64,000 bases of DNA from Mycobacterium aquaticum (GTDB lineage: Bacteria; Actinomycetota; Actinomycetes; Mycobacteriales; Mycobacteriaceae): assembly GCF_002086485.1 (NCBI RefSeq), contig NZ_MVHF01000027.1, forward strand, positions 1 through 64,000, read 5' to 3'. Of this stretch, positions 59,374 through 64,000 are shown one piece after another. Below the pieces are notes generated by a model. The model worked only from the letters and a program-made list of their open reading frames with translations, was not told the DNA's origin and ran no database searches. The position numbers and the translations under genes are program-made. Numbering within the stretch: the first letter of the stretch is position 1; each line of letters opens with the position of its first letter.

Positions 59374-59889
59374 ATGGACGATCCGGAGGCCGCCATGATG
59401 CGGGGGCTCTACGATGAGCATGCCGCGGCCTTGTGGCGATACGCGTTGCGCCTCACCGGCGACCAGGCGCGCGCCGAGGACGTGGTGCAGGAGACGCTGC
59501 TGCGCGCCTGGCGACATCCCGATGTCACCGCGGATACCGACCGGTCGGCAAGGGCTTGGCTGTTCACGGTGGCGCGGAACATGATTATCGATGAACGCCG
59601 CAGCGCCCGGTTCCGCAACGAGACGGGTGTTCCGGACCCAGAACTGGTGGCCGACCACGCCGCCCCTGACCAGGTGGACACCGCATTGGACCGGTTGTTG
59701 CTGAGCACCGCACTCAGTCAACTGTCCGAGGAGCATCGGGCCGTGGTGCGTCGCGCCTATTACCAGGGCTGGACCACCACACAGATCGCGGCCGACCTTC
59801 AGATACCCGAGGGCACTGTGAAGTCGCGGCTGCATTACGCCGTTCGCGCATTACGACTCAACTTGCAAGAAATGGGGGTGACACGATGA
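59374..59889 (+). CDS. sigL: ECF RNA polymerase sigma factor SigL
   Basis: 171 residues with only regions 2 and 4: LYDEHAAALWRYALRLTGDQARAEDVVQETLLRAWRHP (region 2 with -10 recognition) and LSEEHRAVVRRAYYQGWTTTQIAADLQIPEGTVKSRLHYAVRALR (region 4 helix-turn-helix). The ATG follows GGAGG. Coupled by ATGA overlap to an anti-sigma gene with a zinc motif, and placed after map, as in H37Rv (Rv0735). It should be released on redox or envelope stress. Confidence 0.92.
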   Translation: MDDPEAAMMRGLYDEHAAALWRYALRLTGDQARAEDVVQETLLRAWRHPDVTADTDRSARAWLFTVARNMIIDERRSARFRNETGVPDPELVADHAAPDQVDTALDRLLLSTALSQLSEEHRAVVRRAYYQGWTTTQIAADLQIPEGTVKSRLHYAVRALRLNLQEMGVTR

Positions 59890-60620
59890 CGCAGTTCGGT
59901 GCACCCCGCATTGATCCTGTGGATGGCGACCGCTACCTCACCTGGGACGCGGCCTATGTCCTCGGCTCATTGACGAGCACCGAGCGCCGTGAGTACGAAG
60001 GCCATCTCGCGGGATGCGAGCGGTGCCGCGCAGCTGTCGCTGAGCTCAGCGGCATGCCGGCGCTGCTGGCCCTGCTCGACTTCGACGATGTGCGTGCGCT
60101 CGATGAGGAGCAGCCCGATCCACCGCTTCGACCCGAAGTGCTGGAGTCGGTGCTCGCCAAGGTCAGCTGGCGGCGGCGCCGGTCCCGGTGGGTGACCTCG
60201 GCCGCTGTCGGGTTGGCGGCTGCCCTGCTGGCAGTCGGTCTCGTCGTCGCGATCCGCCCCGAGACGTTCGGTCTGCACACCGGCACCGGGGAGCAGCAGA
60301 CCGCTCAGATGCTCCAGATGTCCAAAGTGTCGGAGACCCCGATCAACGCCAGCATTGCATTGAGCAGCTACGCGTGGGGTACCCGGATCGACATGGCGTG
60401 CACCTACGGGGACTGGGGCAACAAGGATGCGCCGCCGCAGAACCTCGGCATGGTGGTGGTCGGCCGTGACGGAACTCACACCGAGGTCGCGACATGGCTC
60501 GGATTGTCCGGTGCGACGGCCCTGCCCAGCGGAAACACGACATTGCCGATCAACGAAATCGCTGCGGTGCAAATGGTTTCGTCGCCCGATGGAAAAGTCC
60601 TACTTGAGAAAACCCTGTAA
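59886..60620 (+). CDS. rslA: zinc-binding anti-sigma factor RslA
   Basis: 244 residues. The N-terminal anti-sigma domain has the ZAS motif H40-x3-C44-x2-C47 (HLAGCERC), which holds SigL until the cysteines are oxidised. One membrane helix lies near 102-123 after an Arg-rich stretch, and the C-terminal half is extracytoplasmic with a Trp/Gly-rich RskA-like fold (MACTYGDWGNKDAPP). ATGA overlap with sigL ensures stoichiometric synthesis. Confidence 0.92.
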   Translation: MTQFGAPRIDPVDGDRYLTWDAAYVLGSLTSTERREYEGHLAGCERCRAAVAELSGMPALLALLDFDDVRALDEEQPDPPLRPEVLESVLAKVSWRRRRSRWVTSAAVGLAAALLAVGLVVAIRPETFGLHTGTGEQQTAQMLQMSKVSETPINASIALSSYAWGTRIDMACTYGDWGNKDAPPQNLGMVVVGRDGTHTEVATWLGLSGATALPSGNTTLPINEIAAVQMVSSPDGKVLLEKTL

Positions 60621-60690
60621 ATCCGGCTGCCGGTGAACCGTGCCCCCGCCCGGGCCGTGTCACTAGGCAGAACCGGAAGGCAGGTGGAAT

Positions 60691-62400
60691 ATGGCCAGCA
60701 GGCACCGAGTGGTCGACCACATCGTCGGCCACCTGGCGGCGAGCGGGGTCTCCCACATCTTCGGCGTCGACGGCGCCAACATCGAAGATCTCTATGATGC
60801 GGCGCACTTTCGCGACGACATCACCGCAGTACTGGCCAAACACGAATTCTCCGCAGCCGCAATGGCTGACGGCTACAGCCGCAGCGGGGCGGGGATCGGT
60901 GTGGTCGCCGCCACATCGGGTGGCGGTTGCCTGAACGCCGTGCCCGGCCTGGGAGAGTCACTGGCCAGCCGAGTTCCGGTCCTGGCCTTGATCGGTCAGG
61001 CCCCGACGGCGCTCGACGGACGCGGGGCCTTCCAGGACACCAGCGGACGCAACGGTGCCATGGACGCCCACGCCCTGTTCTCGGCGGTGTCGGTGTACTG
61101 CCGCCGAGTGGTCACCGCTCGAGACATTCTCACGGCACTGCCCGAGGCGCTGGCCGCGGCCCGCACCGGTGGACCAGCGGTGTTGCTGCTGCCCAAGGAC
61201 ATCCAACAGGCCGACCTGGGTGAACCCGTCACCAACGGCAAGGTGAACGGAATGCACGTGGGCGCACAGCTTTCCGATCCCGGTGCACTCGCCACGGCGC
61301 TGCGGGAGGCGGCCGGACCGATCACCATCATCGCCGGGGAGCAGGTGGCCAGGGACGACGCCAGAGCCGAGCTCGAGCGGCTGCGGGCCACACTGCGGGC
61401 GCGCATCGCCACGGTGCCCGACGCCAAGGACGTCGCTGGCACCCCTGGCCTCGGATCGTCCTCTGCGCTGGGGGTGTCCGGTGTGATGGGCCATCCCGGC
61501 GTCGCCACCGCGGTGGCGCGCAGCGCGTTGTGCCTGCTGGTGGGCACCCGCATGACCGTCACCGCGCGGGCGGGTCTCGACGACGTATTGGGCACGGTCC
61601 CGACCTATTCGATCGGTTCGGCCGCACCGTACCTGCCGTGCACCCACGTGCACGCCGGCGATCTGCGGGGATCGCTGGCCCTGCTGACGCAGGCACTGTC
61701 GGGCAATGGCAGACCCGCACACGTCCGGGTCCCGGATACGGTGCTGCGCAGCGAATTACGGCCGCCGCCGTACCACGGCCCGGGAGTCCGGTACCGCGAT
61801 GCGATGGCCGTGCTCGACGACGTCCTGCCCGCCGGCACCGACATCGTCGTCGATGCAGGCAACATCGGGGCGTCGGCCATCCACTACCTGCCGGCCCGGC
61901 GCGACGGCCGCTTCGTCGTCGCGCTCGGCATGGGTGGGATGGGATACAGCTTCGGTGCCGCGATCGGCATGACCTTCGCCAGGGGCGCGCGCACCGTTGT
62001 GATTGCCGGGGACGGCTCATTCTTCATGCACGGCATGGAGATTCACACCGCATTGCAGTACCGGTTGCCTATCACCTTCCTGCTGTTCGACAACCACGCG
62101 CACGCCATGTGCGTGACCCGCGAGCAGACGTTCTACGGGGATCGCTACAGCTACAACCGGTTCGGGCCCAGCCACCTGGGGAACGGTCTGGCCGCGATGT
62201 TCCCCGGCCTCACCTCACTCGGCGTCGATGACCTCGGGCAATTGTCCGCCGCGTTGCAGTTGGCGCTGGACGACGACGGCCCGTCGGTCATCAGCGTCGA
62301 ATGCTCCGCCGATGAAATCCCCCCGTTCGCAGCCTTTCTCAACAGATCCACCACGCCGCACACCGAGGAGAACAGAACCCATGTCACTGCCCGCGCTTGA
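60691..62400 (+). CDS. thiamine diphosphate-dependent enzyme, acetolactate synthase-like
   Basis: A 569-residue ThDP enzyme with the three-domain layout of acetolactate synthase/pyruvate decarboxylase: N-terminal domain with catalytic E52 (AKHEFSAAAMADGY), a central domain and a C-terminal domain with the Mg/ThDP motif G440-DG…D467-N468 (VVIAGDGSFFMHGMEIHTALQY…LLFDN). It would decarboxylate a 2-oxo acid and transfer the acyl unit, but the reaction is unknown. No FAD motif is obvious. It begins 70 bases after rslA and overlaps the next gene by 20 bases, so it heads an operon that may be SigL-controlled. Confidence 0.85.
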   Translation: MASRHRVVDHIVGHLAASGVSHIFGVDGANIEDLYDAAHFRDDITAVLAKHEFSAAAMADGYSRSGAGIGVVAATSGGGCLNAVPGLGESLASRVPVLALIGQAPTALDGRGAFQDTSGRNGAMDAHALFSAVSVYCRRVVTARDILTALPEALAAARTGGPAVLLLPKDIQQADLGEPVTNGKVNGMHVGAQLSDPGALATALREAAGPITIIAGEQVARDDARAELERLRATLRARIATVPDAKDVAGTPGLGSSSALGVSGVMGHPGVATAVARSALCLLVGTRMTVTARAGLDDVLGTVPTYSIGSAAPYLPCTHVHAGDLRGSLALLTQALSGNGRPAHVRVPDTVLRSELRPPPYHGPGVRYRDAMAVLDDVLPAGTDIVVDAGNIGASAIHYLPARRDGRFVVALGMGGMGYSFGAAIGMTFARGARTVVIAGDGSFFMHGMEIHTALQYRLPITFLLFDNHAHAMCVTREQTFYGDRYSYNRFGPSHLGNGLAAMFPGLTSLGVDDLGQLSAALQLALDDDGPSVISVECSADEIPPFAAFLNRSTTPHTEENRTHVTARA

Positions 62401-63061
62401 TGACATCACCGCCCACCGGGGCACCACCGAAGCCATGGACGGGCTCATCCGTATCGAAACGTCACCGAAAGAGCAGGCCACCCCGATCATCATGGAGATG
62501 ATGCGGTCGGTGTACCCGCACGACGAGGTGTTCGGCGAGTACTGCACCGTCAACGACTACATCGATTGCCCGCCAGAGGAACTGTTCGACTATTTGTCGG
62601 ACACCCGCAGCCTGGAGGAGTGGACATACAGCCTGCGCGGATTCACCACCACCGACGAACCGGGCTTGTGGCTGGCGTACGACCGGCTCGGTGCCGGACC
62701 GACCGGGCCGGGAAGTGAGATCTACACCCGCACCGTGGCCAACCGCGAGGCGCTGACCGTCGACTACCACTGTGCGTGGGATCAGGGCAAGCACCTGTGG
62801 ATGATCTACCTGATGCGCATCGTCGACGCCCAGGTGGTGTTCGACAAGCCGGGATCTGTTGTGCTGTGGACGAATTGCCACCACCCGTTCTACGACAACA
62901 ATCCGTACCCGGAGACCGCACCGCCCGGACGCCCCGTGTGGGTCGGCGACTTCTGGGACATGTTCGGGGCCGGTCACCTGCTCGAACTGCACAACCTCAA
63001 AGCGATCGCCGAGTACCGGCACCGCAACGGCCTGCCGGTCACCCCGGCCTGGATGAAATGA
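62381..63061 (+). CDS. SRPBCC-like protein of unknown function
   Basis: A 226-residue protein. After a 55-residue lead the sequence VNDYIDCPPEELFDYLSDTRSLEEWTYSLRGF looks like the first strands and helices of an SRPBCC (Bet v1/START) ligand pocket. Later come FDKPGSVVLWTNCHHPFYDNNPYPETAPP and a helix with GDFWDMFGAGHLLELHNLKAIAEYRH. Aromatic and acidic residues are plentiful and there is no signal peptide. Such proteins act as cyclases, dehydratases or carriers in polyketide-type pathways. Starts inside the ThDP gene and its stop overlaps the next start (ATGA), so all three are coupled. Confidence 0.7.
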   Translation: MSLPALDDITAHRGTTEAMDGLIRIETSPKEQATPIIMEMMRSVYPHDEVFGEYCTVNDYIDCPPEELFDYLSDTRSLEEWTYSLRGFTTTDEPGLWLAYDRLGAGPTGPGSEIYTRTVANREALTVDYHCAWDQGKHLWMIYLMRIVDAQVVFDKPGSVVLWTNCHHPFYDNNPYPETAPPGRPVWVGDFWDMFGAGHLLELHNLKAIAEYRHRNGLPVTPAWMK

Positions 63062-64000
63062 GCATGACGATGAGCGCAACCACCAAAACCGTCTCCCTGC
63101 TCGACGTGTCGACCTATCTGCCCGGGGAGCCGATCGGCGCCGAATACTACGCACAGTTCGCCGAATCCGACGAGCTGCGAGACAATCTCATGTTCCGGGC
63201 GCCCCGGTTTCGACACCACGTGGCGCCCGACGAGACCGCCATCGACATGGTCGAACGCGCCGCCGCGGGACTCATCGACCGGCACGGCCAGGATGCGGTG
63301 ACCAGTGCCGACATCCTCATCACGCACACCCAGATGCCCGACATGCCGTTCTACGGCGGGGGCGGCGGCATGGCGCATCGCCTTGGCATGAAACCGAACT
63401 GGGTGATCGACTTGCACAACGGCGGCTGCGCGGCATTCGTGCTCGGACTCAAGCTGGCGCGCAACCTGCTGGCCTCCGGGGAGGGACGTACCGCGCTGAT
63501 CGCCGTCGCGCAGAACGCCGCGGGCCAGATCTTCGACCAGGAGAGCATCCGACGCAAGGCCCAGTCCGCTGTGCCCGGTGACGGGGCCGCGGTGGGTCTG
63601 GTGGCGCTCTCGGACGTTTCGCCCATCTTGGATGTCGAGTGCCGCACCTACGGCGAGTTCGCCGGCGACATGACCATTGCCGTCGATCCGCCGCGCAAGT
63701 GGTGGGAGGCGGGTCCGGGGGAGGGGTGCATCGGGTTCACCGAGAGCAAAATCACCAAGGTGCTGGCCCGCGGCAACCGTCAGGTGCCCGAGGTTTCCTA
63801 TGCGGTGTGTGATCGAATCGGGGTGTCGCCCAAGGACATCGACCTACTGGTGACCAACCAGCCCAACCGGGCGTTCCTGCGGAACTGGCGTGAGGCGCTT
63901 GAGCTGCCTCAGGAGCGGCATGTCGATACTTTCGACGAGTGCGGAAACCTTTTCGCCGCAGGCATTCCGGTGAACTTCGACCGCGCGGTGAGCACCGGTC
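63058..64000 (+). CDS. KAS III-like ketoacyl synthase, truncated by the window
   Basis: At least 314 residues of a thiolase-fold enzyme near FabH in layout. The nucleophile C124 sits in DLHNGGCAAFVLGLKLA, and the C-terminal half has the Asn position N297 (DECGNLFAAGIP). The third catalytic residue, His in FabH (HQAN), is here N267 in VTNQPN, thirty residues before N297 as in FabH, so the alignment is firm. The change suggests an altered reaction (acyl transfer rather than decarboxylative condensation), which is inference. It may join acyl-CoA to a partner of the ThDP enzyme. The C-terminus is beyond the window edge. Confidence 0.82.
   Translation, partial: MSMTMSATTKTVSLLDVSTYLPGEPIGAEYYAQFAESDELRDNLMFRAPRFRHHVAPDETAIDMVERAAAGLIDRHGQDAVTSADILITHTQMPDMPFYGGGGGMAHRLGMKPNWVIDLHNGGCAAFVLGLKLARNLLASGEGRTALIAVAQNAAGQIFDQESIRRKAQSAVPGDGAAVGLVALSDVSPILDVECRTYGEFAGDMTIAVDPPRKWWEAGPGEGCIGFTESKITKVLARGNRQVPEVSYAVCDRIGVSPKDIDLLVTNQPNRAFLRNWREALELPQERHVDTFDECGNLFAAGIPVNFDRAVSTG

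Noticed and set aside
1..64000. tRNA genes, CRISPR arrays, IS-element transposases, riboswitches
   Set aside because: I looked for tRNA-like GTTCRA loops, regularly spaced repeats, transposase motifs and known riboswitch cores and recognised none; a covariance-model scan would be needed to exclude small RNAs.

Overview
The window is high-GC actinobacterial DNA that I read as a rapidly growing Mycobacterium (Mycolicibacterium type). The evidence is an MmpS/MmpL pair, a DUF222-HNH (13E12-type) gene, tandem TIGR00027-type methyltransferases, a zinc-type S14 protein, a SigL/RslA pair, and core gene order matching my memory of M. tuberculosis H37Rv: arylsulfatase atsA, its formylglycine-generating enzyme, rplN-rplX-rplE-rpsN-rpsH-rplF-rplR-rpsE-rpmD-rplO, sppA, methyltransferases, secY-adk-map, sigL-rslA. 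No database search was possible; family names rest on motifs visible in the translations.

Region 0-5.3 kb: a flavin-fold protein; a short locus with a probable type VII-secreted lysozyme-like protein, a lipoprotein and a WXG-domain Pro-rich protein; a methyltransferase; two very small genes; a TetR regulator. Region 5.3-16.3 kb: a TetR operator and an SDR enzyme, a divergent MocR-type regulator and DJ-1 protein, an alpha/beta hydrolase, a TDT-type transporter, a fusion of a YWTD beta-propeller to an MmpS domain coupled to an MmpL transporter, and a DUF222-HNH gene. Region 16.4-26.3 kb: a polyamine-type ABC transporter whose binding-protein gene carries a frameshift, an amidohydrolase, then three TetR regulators, with a DUF2306 membrane protein and an MFS transporter behind clear palindromic operators.

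Region 26.4-31.1 kb: arylsulfatase, its activating enzyme, a 48-residue membrane protein and a YeiH-type sulfate exporter candidate. Together they could mature a sulfatase, use it, and dispose of the released sulfate. Region 31.3-35.8 kb: the second half of the S10/spc ribosomal gene set, with a strong hairpin after rpsN and a canonical terminator after rplO.

Region 35.9-45.8 kb: a flavin dehydrogenase, an F420-type oxidoreductase, a polyhydroxyalkanoate module (acyl-CoA ligase, synthase, depolymerase-like hydrolase), a PucR/CdaR regulator behind a perfect 14-bp palindrome, and sppA. Region 46-52.6 kb: an accessory catabolic island with an MHS-type transporter, a GntR-FCD regulator, two Asp/Glu-racemase-fold enzymes and a divergent operon of hydroxyacid dehydrogenase, amidase and DUF3830. 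I infer an amide to dicarboxylate route, substrate unknown.

Region 52.7-64 kb: four tandem methyltransferase paralogs, secY-adk-map, sigL-rslA with a SigL-like promoter, then the start of an unfamiliar cluster: a ThDP enzyme, an SRPBCC-like protein and a KAS III-like enzyme whose usual catalytic His is Asn. That cluster runs off the window.

Several genes have a -10 hexamer (often TAGGCT) exactly 6-7 bases before the start codon and no Shine-Dalgarno, the pattern of leaderless mRNAs. Two copies of an inverted-repeat element sit after the formylglycine-enzyme gene and after rplO.
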